A DNA stretch of 64,000 nt, taken from assembly GCF_000521785.1 (NCBI RefSeq), contig NZ_JALZ01000001.1, positions 62,001 through 126,000 on the forward strand, given 5' to 3'. The DNA comes from Roseivivax halodurans JCM 10272. Its GTDB lineage: Bacteria > Pseudomonadota > Alphaproteobacteria > Rhodobacterales > Rhodobacteraceae. Shown in pieces: positions 41,862 through 50,082 of this stretch (positions within the stretch are counted from its first letter, which is position 1; each line of letters opens with the position of its first letter). The translations under genes and the position numbers were made by a program. The notes under the pieces were generated by a model, which saw only the letters and a list, made by a program, of their open reading frames with translations, was not told where the DNA came from and searched no databases.

Positions 41862-43910
41862 ATGCTCAAGACGGCGCCCCGCCGCCTTCACAGTCACGTC
41901 TGCGGCGCCTGGCGCGCGGGCGACGGAGAGGGCAAGCCGCTGCTCGACGCCGCGACCGGTGCAATCGTCGCGCATATCGGCGCGGACGGGATCGACCGTG
42001 CAGCGGCGCTCGGCTTCGCCCGCGAGGTCGGTGGACCTGCCCTGCGCCGCCTGACGCTCCATGAACGCGCACTGATGCTCAAGGAGATCGGCCTGCGCCT
42101 GATGGAGATGAAGGAGGAATTCTACCTCGAGAACTTCCGCACCGGCGCGACGCGCAAGGACGGCTGGATCGACATCGACGGCGGCATCGGCACGATGCTG
42201 ACCTTCGCCAGCCGCGCGCGCCGCGAGTTCCCGAACGCTAAGATCATCCCCGAAGGCCCGGTCGAGCCCTTGTCGAAGGACGACACGTTCTCCGCGCAGC
42301 ACGTGCTGAGCCCGCGCCTCGGAGTCGCGGTGCACATCAACGCGTTCAACTTTCCCGTCTGGGGAATGCTCGAAAAGATCGCGCCGTCGCTTATCGCAGG
42401 TATGCCGTGCCTGGTGAAGCCCGCCTCGCAGACTGCCTACCTGACCGAGCTCGTGGTGCGCCGGATGCTCGAGATGGAGGTGCTGCCGGAGGGCGCACTC
42501 CAGTTCCTCTGCGGCTCCGCGGGCGATCTGCTCGACCATGTCGAGGAGCAGGACGTGGTGACCTTCACCGGCTCCGCCGCGACCGGACGCAAGCTCAAGG
42601 TGCATCCGCAGATCGTCGAGAATGCGGTACCATTCACGATGGAGGCGGATTCGCTCAACTGCTCGATCCTCGGACCCGATGCGGGCCCGGATACGCCGGA
42701 ATTCGATCTCTTCGTCAGGGAAGCCGTGCGCGAGATGACCGTGAAGGCGGGTCAGAAATGCACCGCGATCCGGCGCCTGATCGTGCCCGAGGCCCATGCC
42801 GACGCCGCCTCCGAAGCGATCTCGGACCGGCTCGCGAGGACGACCGTCGGGCTCCCCGAGGACGAGGCCGTCCGGATGGGCGCGCTCGTCAGCCGCGGCG
42901 ACCGCGACGGCGTGCGCGAGAGGATCGCCGAGCTTCGCCGCGAGGCCGAGATCGTCGCAGGCGATCCGGAGGGCGTGTCCCTCGTCTCGGGCGATCCCGA
43001 GCAGGGGGCTTTCATGTCGCCTGTCCTTCTCCGCTGCGCTTCCCCGCTGATTGCGAAAGCCGTGCACGACGTCGAGGCGTTCGGACCCGTCGCGACCCTC
43101 ATGGCCTATTCCGAGGCCGAGGAGGCGGTGACGCTCGCCCGGATGGGACGCGGCTCGCTCTGCTCCTCGCTCTTCACCAACGAGGCGAGCGTCGCGCAGG
43201 AGATCGTGACCGGTATGGCGCCCTTCCACGGCCGGGTGCTGATCGGCAGCCGGACGTCGGCAAAATCCTCGACTGGGCACGGCTCGCCGCTCGCGCCGCT
43301 CGTCCATGGCGGCCCTGGCCGCGCCGGCGGCGGCGAAGAGATGGGCGGCATGCGCGGGGTCAAGCATTTCATGATGCGCACCGCCGTGCAGGGGGCGCCG
43401 CATCTTCTGACCGCGGTCACCGGGCAATGGTCGGACGGGGCGGAAACGCGGGACGACGTGCATCCCTTCCGAAAATCGCTCGCGGAACTGAGGCTCGGCG
43501 ACCAGATCGTGACCGAGGCGCGGACGATCACCGAAGAGGATGTCGAGCATTTCGCCCATTTCACCGGTGACACCTTCTACGCCCATATGGATGAGGAGGC
43601 GGCGAAGGCGAACCCGTTCTTCGAGGGTCGGGTCGCGCACGGCTACCTCATCGCGTCCTTCGCGGCGGGCCTCTTCGTCTCGCCCGAACCGGGGCCGGTG
43701 CTCGCGAATTACGGCGTCGACAACCTGCGTTTCCTGACGCCGGTCTATTTCGGCGACACGCTGCAGGTGCGCCTGACCTGCAAGGAGATCAATCCGCGCG
43801 AGGGCGCCGATCACGGCGAGGTGCGCTGGGATTGCCGGGTGACGAACCAGCACGGCGAGGTGGTCGCGCAATACGACGTGCTGACGATGGTGGCGAAGAC
43901 CTGGCCTTGA
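41862..43910 (+). CDS. paaZ: Bifunctional oxepin-CoA hydrolase / semialdehyde dehydrogenase PaaZ
   Basis: PaaZ opens the oxepin-CoA ring and oxidises the resulting aldehyde. The 682-residue protein has both domains at full length. The N-terminal aldehyde dehydrogenase (about 1-525) shows NAFNFPVWGMLEKIAPSL, TFTGSAATGRKL, the catalytic glutamate in FTMEADSLN (near 262) and the cysteine in VKAGQKCTAIRR (near 299). The C-terminal MaoC-type (R)-hydratase domain (about 540-680) carries TGDTFYAHMDEEAAKANPFF and VAHGYLIASF. It closes the plus-strand operon and converges with paaR, leaving six bases between the stops. Confidence 0.97.
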   Translation: MLKTAPRRLHSHVCGAWRAGDGEGKPLLDAATGAIVAHIGADGIDRAAALGFAREVGGPALRRLTLHERALMLKEIGLRLMEMKEEFYLENFRTGATRKDGWIDIDGGIGTMLTFASRARREFPNAKIIPEGPVEPLSKDDTFSAQHVLSPRLGVAVHINAFNFPVWGMLEKIAPSLIAGMPCLVKPASQTAYLTELVVRRMLEMEVLPEGALQFLCGSAGDLLDHVEEQDVVTFTGSAATGRKLKVHPQIVENAVPFTMEADSLNCSILGPDAGPDTPEFDLFVREAVREMTVKAGQKCTAIRRLIVPEAHADAASEAISDRLARTTVGLPEDEAVRMGALVSRGDRDGVRERIAELRREAEIVAGDPEGVSLVSGDPEQGAFMSPVLLRCASPLIAKAVHDVEAFGPVATLMAYSEAEEAVTLARMGRGSLCSSLFTNEASVAQEIVTGMAPFHGRVLIGSRTSAKSSTGHGSPLAPLVHGGPGRAGGGEEMGGMRGVKHFMMRTAVQGAPHLLTAVTGQWSDGAETRDDVHPFRKSLAELRLGDQIVTEARTITEEDVEHFAHFTGDTFYAHMDEEAAKANPFFEGRVAHGYLIASFAAGLFVSPEPGPVLANYGVDNLRFLTPVYFGDTLQVRLTCKEINPREGADHGEVRWDCRVTNQHGEVVAQYDVLTMVAKTWP

Positions 43911-43916
43911 GAGGCG

Positions 43917-44516
43917 TCAGCGCACCGCGCCGACGCCTCCGATAAGCAGGGAGGTCGCGAGGTCCGCATAATCCTCGCGGCTGAGCGCGCCGCCCTCGCG
44001 GAACCACATGTAAACCCAGTTCAACATGCCGAAAAGCGACATCGTGACCGGCATCAGCCGGGGCGGAGCGCCTTGGGTGAGGTCAGGGTTGAGCTCGGCA
44101 AGCACGTCAGAGAAGCGCCGCACGATCCGCCGCTCGATTGCGCGGATCTCGGCCTGCGCGTGCTCGGGCAGGTTTGGAGCGGCGCCGAGCTGGACTTTAT
44201 GGAAATCGTCGGCGCCCCGGTAGGCCTCGAGAACTATGCCGATCAGGACCCGCAGCCTGACCTCGGGCGGTTCGCCGGGATCGTCGGCCAAAGCGAGGTT
44301 CTCCTCTAGCGCTTCGAGATGGGTTGCAATGATCGCGAAGATCAGCGCGTCCTTGGAGGGATAATAGTGGTAGAGCAGGGATTTCGACACGCCCGCCGCC
44401 GCCGCGATCTGCGCCATGGAAGCGCGCTCCATCCCCAAAGACGCAAAGACCCTCGCGGCCTCCACCAGAAGGCCGTGCCGCTTTTCGTCAAAATCGCGCG
44501 CGCGGGGCCGGGCCAC
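43917..44516 (-). CDS. paaR: TetR-family regulator PaaR
   Basis: This 199-residue repressor has an N-terminal TetR helix-turn-helix (about 14-60: LLVEAARVFASLGMERASMA, then GVSKSLLYHYYPSKDALIFA) and a helical ligand domain. PaaR proteins of this type control paa genes and respond to phenylacetyl-CoA. The start is GTG at 44516, two bases after the paaK stop, so it is translated with the paaK-paaI-paaG operon. A palindrome over the paaG promoter (47148-47159) is the likely operator. Confidence 0.88.
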   Translation of the reverse strand: MARPRARDFDEKRHGLLVEAARVFASLGMERASMAQIAAAAGVSKSLLYHYYPSKDALIFAIIATHLEALEENLALADDPGEPPEVRLRVLIGIVLEAYRGADDFHKVQLGAAPNLPEHAQAEIRAIERRIVRRFSDVLAELNPDLTQGAPPRLMPVTMSLFGMLNWVYMWFREGGALSREDYADLATSLLIGGVGAVR

Positions 44517-44518
44517 GC

Positions 44519-45826
44519 TCAGGCCCCGCGGTTGTCGATCACGCGCTTGGCCTTACCCTCGGACCGCGCGACGCCGCCGGGATCGTGCACCTCAATACTG
44601 GCGGAGACTCCCACGACCGACTTGATGTGGTGCGCGAGCTCTCTTGCCTGCGCATCGCGTGCATCCTGCGCGGCGTGGCTCTCGAGCGCCTCACCATGCA
44701 CGATCATCGCATCCATGCGGTCCTTGCGGGTGAGCTCGATCTGGAAATGCGGCGCGAGGCCCCGGCATTTGAGGATCTGCTCTTCGATCTGGGTCGGAAA
44801 GACGTTCACGCCGCGCAGGATGATCATGTCGTCCGAGCGGCCCGTCACCTTCTCCATCCGCCGCATCGACCGGGCGGTGCCGGGATGCAGGCGGGTAAGG
44901 TCCCGCGTCCGGTAACGGACCATCGGCAGGCCTTCCTTGGTGAGCGTGGTGAACACGAGCTCGCCCAGTTCGCCATCGGGCAGAACCTCACCGGTCTCGG
45001 GGTCGATCACTTCGGGATAGAAGTGATCTTCCCAGATGTGCAGCCCGTCCTTGGTCTCCACGCATTCGTTGGCGACACCGGGACCCATCACCTCCGACAG
45101 GCCGTAGATGTCGACCGCGTGCATGTCGAAGGCTTCCTCGATCTCGGAGCGCATGGAGTTGGTCCAGGGCTCGGCGCCGAAGATGCCAACCTCGAGGGAG
45201 CTTTGTTTCGGATCGAGGCCCTGCCGGCGGAACTCGTCGAGAATCGACAGCATGTAGGACGGTGTCACCATGATGATGCGGGGCTTGAAGTCGGTGATCA
45301 GCGTGACCTGCCGCTCGGTCATCCCGCCCGAGACGGGCACGACCGTGCAGCCGAGCCGCTCGGCCCCGTAATGCGCGCCGAGCCCCCCGGTGAAGAGACC
45401 GTAGCCGTAGGCGATATGGGCGATGTCGCCGCTGCGTCCGCCCGAGGCCCGGATCGAGCGCGCGACGAGATCCGCCCAGGTGTCGATATCCTTCTGCGTA
45501 TAGCCCACGACGGTCGGCTTTCCGGTCGTGCCGGACGAGGCATGCACCCGGGCGACGCGGTCCCGGGGCACGGCGAACATGCCGAAGGGATATGTGTCGC
45601 GTAGGTCCTGCTTGGTGGTGAACGGGAACTTCGCGAGGTCGGCGAGTGACGTCAGATCGCCCGGATGCACGCCCGCCGCGTCGAACCTCTCGCGGTAGAA
45701 CGGCGAATTGTCGTAGGCGTGGCGCAACGACCATCTCAGGCGGTCGAGCTGGAGCGCCTCGATCTCGTCGCGGCTCGCCACCTCGATCGGATCGAGAATG
45801 TCCTTCGGCGGGGTCAGGTCCTTCAT
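44519..45826 (-). CDS. paaK: Phenylacetate-CoA ligase PaaK
   Basis: PaaK activates phenylacetate to phenylacetyl-CoA with ATP. The 435-residue protein has the normal length and motifs: VHASSGTTGKPTVVGYT (about 92-108, phosphate loop), YGYGLFTGGLGAHYGAERLG, FGAEPWTNSMR, DIYGLSEVMGPGVANEC (about 238-254), and the hinge YRTRDLTRL with a C-terminal catalytic lysine in SEGKAKRVI. The ATG at 45826 is preceded by GGAGGAG. It is the third gene of the minus-strand operon that starts at paaG. Confidence 0.97.
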   Translation of the reverse strand: MKDLTPPKDILDPIEVASRDEIEALQLDRLRWSLRHAYDNSPFYRERFDAAGVHPGDLTSLADLAKFPFTTKQDLRDTYPFGMFAVPRDRVARVHASSGTTGKPTVVGYTQKDIDTWADLVARSIRASGGRSGDIAHIAYGYGLFTGGLGAHYGAERLGCTVVPVSGGMTERQVTLITDFKPRIIMVTPSYMLSILDEFRRQGLDPKQSSLEVGIFGAEPWTNSMRSEIEEAFDMHAVDIYGLSEVMGPGVANECVETKDGLHIWEDHFYPEVIDPETGEVLPDGELGELVFTTLTKEGLPMVRYRTRDLTRLHPGTARSMRRMEKVTGRSDDMIILRGVNVFPTQIEEQILKCRGLAPHFQIELTRKDRMDAMIVHGEALESHAAQDARDAQARELAHHIKSVVGVSASIEVHDPGGVARSEGKAKRVIDNRGA

Positions 45827-45858
45827 GGATGGTCTCCTCCCTGTCTCTTCGGCTCTCC

Positions 45859-46287
45859 TCAGCCGAGAATGTCGCGGCCCGTCGCGCGCGATTGCCCGCG
45901 GAATTCCGCGACAACGGTGCCGTCCTCGCCGGTCACGCGCACGTCGTAGAGGCCCGATCGTCCCGAAAGGGCGACTTCGCGCGCTTCCGCGCTGAGCGTC
46001 TCGCCGACCTCGCCGGGGCGCAGATAGGTGATCGCATTGGACTGCGCGACGGTCACCTTCCCGTAGGTGTTGCAGGCGAAGGCGAAGGCCGAGTCGGCGA
46101 GCGTGAAGATGTATCCGCCGTGGCAGATGCCGTGCCCGTTCGCCATCTCTGGCGTCACCGTCATCGTCAACTTGGCCGCGCCGGGGCCGACGCTCTCGAT
46201 TTTCATGCCGAGCGCGCGGCTCGCACGGTCGCTCTCCCACATCGCGTCGGCGCAGGCGCGGGCGAGATTCTCGGGACTCATGCTCAT
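45859..46287 (-). CDS. paaI: Hydroxyphenylacetyl-CoA thioesterase PaaI
   Basis: PaaI is a hotdog-fold thioesterase that removes CoA from dead-end ring-hydroxylated intermediates. The 142-residue protein shows the family stretch MANGHGICHGGYIFTLADSA (about 48-67) with the catalytic region HGG, then FAFACNTYG and TYLRPGEVGETLSAEA. The ATG at 46287 overlaps the paaG stop (ATGA); a second ATG at 46281 is possible. Confidence 0.95.
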   Translation of the reverse strand: MSMSPENLARACADAMWESDRASRALGMKIESVGPGAAKLTMTVTPEMANGHGICHGGYIFTLADSAFAFACNTYGKVTVAQSNAITYLRPGEVGETLSAEAREVALSGRSGLYDVRVTGEDGTVVAEFRGQSRATGRDILG

Positions 46288-47090
46288 TTCCCCCGGAAGA
46301 CCGATTTGCGTTTCTCGAGGAAGGCCGTGACGCCCTCGGCGTAGTCGGCCGAGCGTCCCGCCTTGGCCTGCGCGTCGCGCTCGGCATCGAGCTGGGCGTC
46401 GAGGGTCCGGGCCGCTGCGCCCTGGACGAGCCGCTTGGTCAGGCCGAGGCCCAGCGTCGGCCCGCCCGCCATCTTTCTGGTCAGGGCACGGGCCTCGTCC
46501 ATCAGCGCGTCGTCCGCGACGACCTTCCAGATCATGCCCCAGGCCTCGGCCTGGTCCGCGCCGACCGGCTCTCCGGTCAGCGCAAGCGCCTTGGCACGCG
46601 CCTCGCCAACGAGATGGGGCAGAAGCCACGTGCCGCCAGTGTCCGGAACGAGCCCGATTTTTGCGAAGGCCTCGATGAACCTGGCCGAGCGCGCCGCGAG
46701 AACGATGTCGCAGGCGAGCGCGAGATTCGCGCCGGCGCCGGCGGCGACGCCGTTCACCGCGCAGATGACCGGTTTGTCGAGCCCGCGGATGCGCCGAATG
46801 AGCGGATTGTAATAGGTGTCGAGCGTCCGCCCCAGGTTCGGCGGTGCATCCCATGTCCGCGGATCCCGGTCACCAAGATCCTGCCCCGAACAGAAGCCGC
46901 GACCCGCGCCGGTCAGCAGCACCGCGTGCACGTCCTTGTCAGTATTGGCCCGATCGAAGGCGGCCCGGAGCCCGACATGCATCGCCTCGTCGAAGGCGTT
47001 GAGCTTTTCGGGGCGGTTCAGCGTGATCTCGAGCACGCCGTCTGACAGCTCCGAGAGCACGGGCTCGGCCGCCCTGGGGGTTGCGTCCAT
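46284..47090 (-). CDS. paaG: 1,2-epoxyphenylacetyl-CoA isomerase PaaG
   Basis: PaaG, of the crotonase fold, converts the ring epoxide to oxepin-CoA. The 268-residue protein has the CoA-binding and oxyanion motifs: ITLNRPEKLNAFDEAMH (about 22-38), LTGAGRGFCSGQDLGDRDP, VNGVAAGAGANLALACDIVL (about 113-132), and EAFAKIGLVPDTGGTWLLP with the catalytic aspartate. It starts at ATG 47090 with GGAGGATC upstream and heads the minus-strand operon paaG-paaI-paaK-paaR. A promoter overlapped by a palindrome lies 43-71 bases upstream. Confidence 0.93.
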   Translation of the reverse strand: MDATPRAAEPVLSELSDGVLEITLNRPEKLNAFDEAMHVGLRAAFDRANTDKDVHAVLLTGAGRGFCSGQDLGDRDPRTWDAPPNLGRTLDTYYNPLIRRIRGLDKPVICAVNGVAAGAGANLALACDIVLAARSARFIEAFAKIGLVPDTGGTWLLPHLVGEARAKALALTGEPVGADQAEAWGMIWKVVADDALMDEARALTRKMAGGPTLGLGLTKRLVQGAAARTLDAQLDAERDAQAKAGRSADYAEGVTAFLEKRKSVFRGK

Positions 47091-47132
47091 CTGATCCTCC
47101 TCCGGACCGGTCCTCCTCCGGTCGCAGCACAG

Positions 47133-47161
47133 AGTTAAGAATAAACCGACCGGGCGGTCAA
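47133..47161 (-). promoter_or_regulatory. paaG promoter with overlapping TetR-type operator
   Basis: Read on the minus strand, TTGACC (47161-47156) and TTAACT (47138-47133) are separated by exactly 17 bases, a plausible -35/-10 pair. The inverted repeat GACCG-N2-CGGTC (47148-47159) lies over the -35 box and spacer. The PaaR gene belongs to the operon driven from here, so repressor blocking of this promoter is the simplest reading. Confidence 0.6.
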
Positions 47162-47241
47162 CGAATTCGCACGAGACCCGGCGCGAGACCGCTCTTGCGC
47201 CGCCGGCGCGCCTCGCGTTTGCTGCGTCTCGGGAGGACGAG

Positions 47242-48555
47242 ATGACACGATTTGCCTTGGCTGCCTGCCTTGCCGCGACGCCCGCCTTCGGCGCCGATCT
47301 GCCGAACCCTCTGACGGATGCCGACTTCCTGCCGGTCACGCGGGATGAGGCGGAACTCGGGCAACTTCTCTTCTGGGACCCGATTCTCTCGGGCAACCGC
47401 AACATCTCCTGCGGGACGTGCCACCATCCTAAATTCGCGACCGGAGACGGCCTCTCGCTTGGTCTCGGAGAAGGCGGCAGGGGCCTTGGTCCGGAGCGCA
47501 GGGCCGATCCGGACAATCCGCCCGAGGAGCTCATTCCGCGCAACGCGCCACCGCTCTTCAATATGGGGGCCAAGGCTGTGACCGCGATGTTCGCCGACGG
47601 CCGGATCGAGGTCGACCCGGCGCGTCCCTCTGGCCTGCGCACGCCGATCGAGGAGGAAATGGTCGCTGGGTTCGATAACCTCCTCTCGGCGCAGACCATG
47701 TTCCCGGTCCTGAGCCAGGACGAGATGGCGGGGCATTACTCCGAGAACGAGGTGAGCCAGGCCGCACGGCAGGGGTTCATTACCGGCGAAGGCGGCGCCT
47801 GGCAGCTTCTCTCCGAGCGCATCGCCGCCATCCCCGAGTACCGGCAGCGCTTCGAGGCGGTTTACCCTGCGATTGCAGCGGGTCGCGGCATTGCATTCAC
47901 CGACATATCGAACGCGATCGCCGCATTCGTGGCCTTGGAATGGCGCTCGGACAGTGCTCCGTTCGATGCGGTTTTGCGCGGCGAGGCTTCTCTCGAGGGC
48001 GCGGCGGCCCGGGGGGCCGAGCTCTTCTATGGCGATGCCGGCTGCGCGTCGTGCCATTCCGGCCCGCTCCTATCGGATTTCGGCTTCCACGCGACCGGTC
48101 AGCCGCAGCTCGGGCCAGGCAAGAAGGCGCGGTTCGAGAAGCATTCGCGCGACGTCGGACGCATGCGGGTCACGGGCCGGCCGGAGGACGCCTACGCCTT
48201 CCGCACTCCGCCTCTGCGCAACGTCGCCGAAACCGGTCCATGGGGGCATGCGGGCGCCTATGTCGATCTCGCGACCTTCGTCGCCGCTCATGCCGATCCG
48301 AGCACCGCACTCGACAGCTACGAGCGGAGCGTGACATTGCCGGGAACGCCACTCGCCGAGGAGGTCTGGCAGGTCATGGACGATCCGGTCGAAGTGGATG
48401 AGATCGCCGCAACCGCGCGCGCCGGAGGGGTGCTCACCGAGACGCAGGTCGCCGAGATCGTCGCGTTCATCGGCACTCTCACCGATCCCGCGGCGCTCGA
48501 TGGCAGGCTCGGTATCCCCGACCGCGTTCCGAGCGGATTGCCCGTCGACCGCTGA
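47242..48555 (+). CDS. Di-haem cytochrome c peroxidase/MauG-family protein
   Basis: This 437-residue protein carries a signal peptide (about 1-18, ending FGA) and two haem c attachment motifs, CGTCH (57-61) and CASCH (268-272), the layout of bacterial di-haem cytochrome c peroxidases and MauG-like enzymes. TPPLRNVAETGPWGHAGAY (about 314-332) is typical of the family. It is longer than classical peroxidases (about 330 residues) because of insertions before the second haem. It acts in the periplasm, either removing peroxide or oxidising a protein partner. It converges with a CRTAC1-type gene, 9 bases between stops; this pairing suggests shared function. Confidence 0.88.
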   Translation: MTRFALAACLAATPAFGADLPNPLTDADFLPVTRDEAELGQLLFWDPILSGNRNISCGTCHHPKFATGDGLSLGLGEGGRGLGPERRADPDNPPEELIPRNAPPLFNMGAKAVTAMFADGRIEVDPARPSGLRTPIEEEMVAGFDNLLSAQTMFPVLSQDEMAGHYSENEVSQAARQGFITGEGGAWQLLSERIAAIPEYRQRFEAVYPAIAAGRGIAFTDISNAIAAFVALEWRSDSAPFDAVLRGEASLEGAAARGAELFYGDAGCASCHSGPLLSDFGFHATGQPQLGPGKKARFEKHSRDVGRMRVTGRPEDAYAFRTPPLRNVAETGPWGHAGAYVDLATFVAAHADPSTALDSYERSVTLPGTPLAEEVWQVMDDPVEVDEIAATARAGGVLTETQVAEIVAFIGTLTDPAALDGRLGIPDRVPSGLPVDR

Positions 48556-48564
48556 GATTGACGC

Positions 48565-50082
48565 TCAGAAGCGAGACGCGTCGTCGCGCTCGATCGTCAC
48601 CCGCCGGTCCACCTCGGTCGCCCGCCAGTCGGTCCAATCGCCGCCCGGCCAGCGCACACGGACCTCAGCCGTTTCTGTTTCACCAAGCCCCACCTGGACC
48701 GGTCCGGAGCTTCCTCCGGCATGTCCGCCGCCGATGGTGACCTCGCGCGCCTGCACCCGGCCGCCGGCCCTGACCTCGATCCACGCGCCGACGGCCCGGG
48801 TGTTAGGGGCCCGCTGCCGCAGCTCGACGGCGAGCCAATGCCCGGTCGCCTCGGTCGCGTTCTGCCAGAGCTCCATCGGGGCGCGGCGGTTCATCACCAC
48901 GAGGTCGAGCCGTCCGTCGCCGTCGAAATCGCTGAGCGCCGCGCCGCGGGAGCGGTCCATCGTGGCGATACCCGCCGCGACCGAGGCTTCCTCGAACGTT
49001 CCATCAGGTGTCTGCATCAGCAGCGAATTGGGGTCGTGCATCGCGTTCGACGGCATCTGGTCCACATTGCCCTTCGCGATGAAGAGGTCGAGCCGCCCAT
49101 CATTGTCCACATCGCCGAATTCCGCGTGCCAGCCGGTCGAGGGACGACCGTCGTCTCCGGCATGTGGCCGCTGTGCGTAGCTGCCGACCGAGTAGGGCGC
49201 ATTCTCGAACCCCGCGCCATCGTTGAACTGCAGGAGCTGGTCGCCCATCGAGGTCAGCATCACGTCGGGGTACCCATTGCCGTCGACATCCCCGCTCGCA
49301 ATGCCCATGCCCCAGAGCGACACCTCCTCCCATCCGTCCTTCGTCCCGCGCGGAGCCAGCGGATCGAGCCGCCACATCTCCTCGTAGCCGCCGCGAACGT
49401 AGTAATGGCGGTCGTTCGAGATGCGCAGCTCCGGCGTGCCGGTTCTCTGCCAGTCCGAGATCAGCATCGAGAGTGCGCACCAGCCGGGCGAGAGGGTCAC
49501 GGGCACATCGTAGCGGTCACCCTCGGCTCGCAGGAGGATGTTGTCGTCGCAGGCCTCGAAGGGGCCGTCAGGGTCGTCGCGGTCGACGTAATTGCCGAAG
49601 ACGAGCGTCGGAAGCGCGTGCCCAGCCTCCCATGTCGCGCTGAAAGCCGTGGTCCAGGCCTCGCGTGGGGGGACGCCCAAGGCCTCGGTTGCGTCGGTGA
49701 AGCCGCAGGCTCCGTTGCCCTTCAGAACGAGATTGGGACCGACCCGTAGGACCACGAGGTCGAGAAAGCCGTCGCTGTCGATGTCGAGAGGGTAGGCACC
49801 GGTGACCCCGGTGAGGCCAGGCGCGTCGCCGAGTTCGAAGCGGATCGGTGCTCCCGGGCTGTCGGTGACGTTGACGAAGAGGCGGGCCGGGGAGGTGCCG
49901 CCAGCGGCGAAGAGATCCGGCCTCGCGTCTCCGTTGCAATCGAGCACCGCGACGCCGCCTCCGACAAAATGTTCCCAGCCGCCTGAATAGACGTGCTCGA
50001 CCGGCAGTCCGTCGGACCGGTCCAGGAAGGCCGGATCCGCCGCGACGGGTCCGGCGGCAAGGCAGAGGGCAAGCCATCTCAT
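48565..50082 (-). CDS. CRTAC1/ASPIC-UnbV repeat protein
   Basis: This 505-residue exported protein has a signal peptide (about 1-15, ending VAA) and several FG-GAP/VCBS-type repeats that form a beta-propeller. Calcium-binding loops of the DxDxDGxxD type are visible, e.g. DCNGDARPDLF, DIDSDGFLDLVV, DVDGNGYPDVML, DVDNDGRLDLFI and DFDGDGRLDLVV. The C-terminus (about 425-500) is an ASPIC/UnbV domain with GAWIEVRAGGRVQAREV and VRVRWPGGDWTDW. The role of these proteins is unknown. It overlaps the stop of the ROK regulator by ATGA, so the two are cotranscribed, although it has no obvious link with xylose. Confidence 0.85.
   Translation of the reverse strand: MRWLALCLAAGPVAADPAFLDRSDGLPVEHVYSGGWEHFVGGGVAVLDCNGDARPDLFAAGGTSPARLFVNVTDSPGAPIRFELGDAPGLTGVTGAYPLDIDSDGFLDLVVLRVGPNLVLKGNGACGFTDATEALGVPPREAWTTAFSATWEAGHALPTLVFGNYVDRDDPDGPFEACDDNILLRAEGDRYDVPVTLSPGWCALSMLISDWQRTGTPELRISNDRHYYVRGGYEEMWRLDPLAPRGTKDGWEEVSLWGMGIASGDVDGNGYPDVMLTSMGDQLLQFNDGAGFENAPYSVGSYAQRPHAGDDGRPSTGWHAEFGDVDNDGRLDLFIAKGNVDQMPSNAMHDPNSLLMQTPDGTFEEASVAAGIATMDRSRGAALSDFDGDGRLDLVVMNRRAPMELWQNATEATGHWLAVELRQRAPNTRAVGAWIEVRAGGRVQAREVTIGGGHAGGSSGPVQVGLGETETAEVRVRWPGGDWTDWRATEVDRRVTIERDDASRF

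Noticed and set aside
40716-43871. A 1051-codon minus-strand frame opposite paaE to paaZ
   Set aside because: It covers several well-supported genes on the other strand and has shadow-type composition; no domain is visible.
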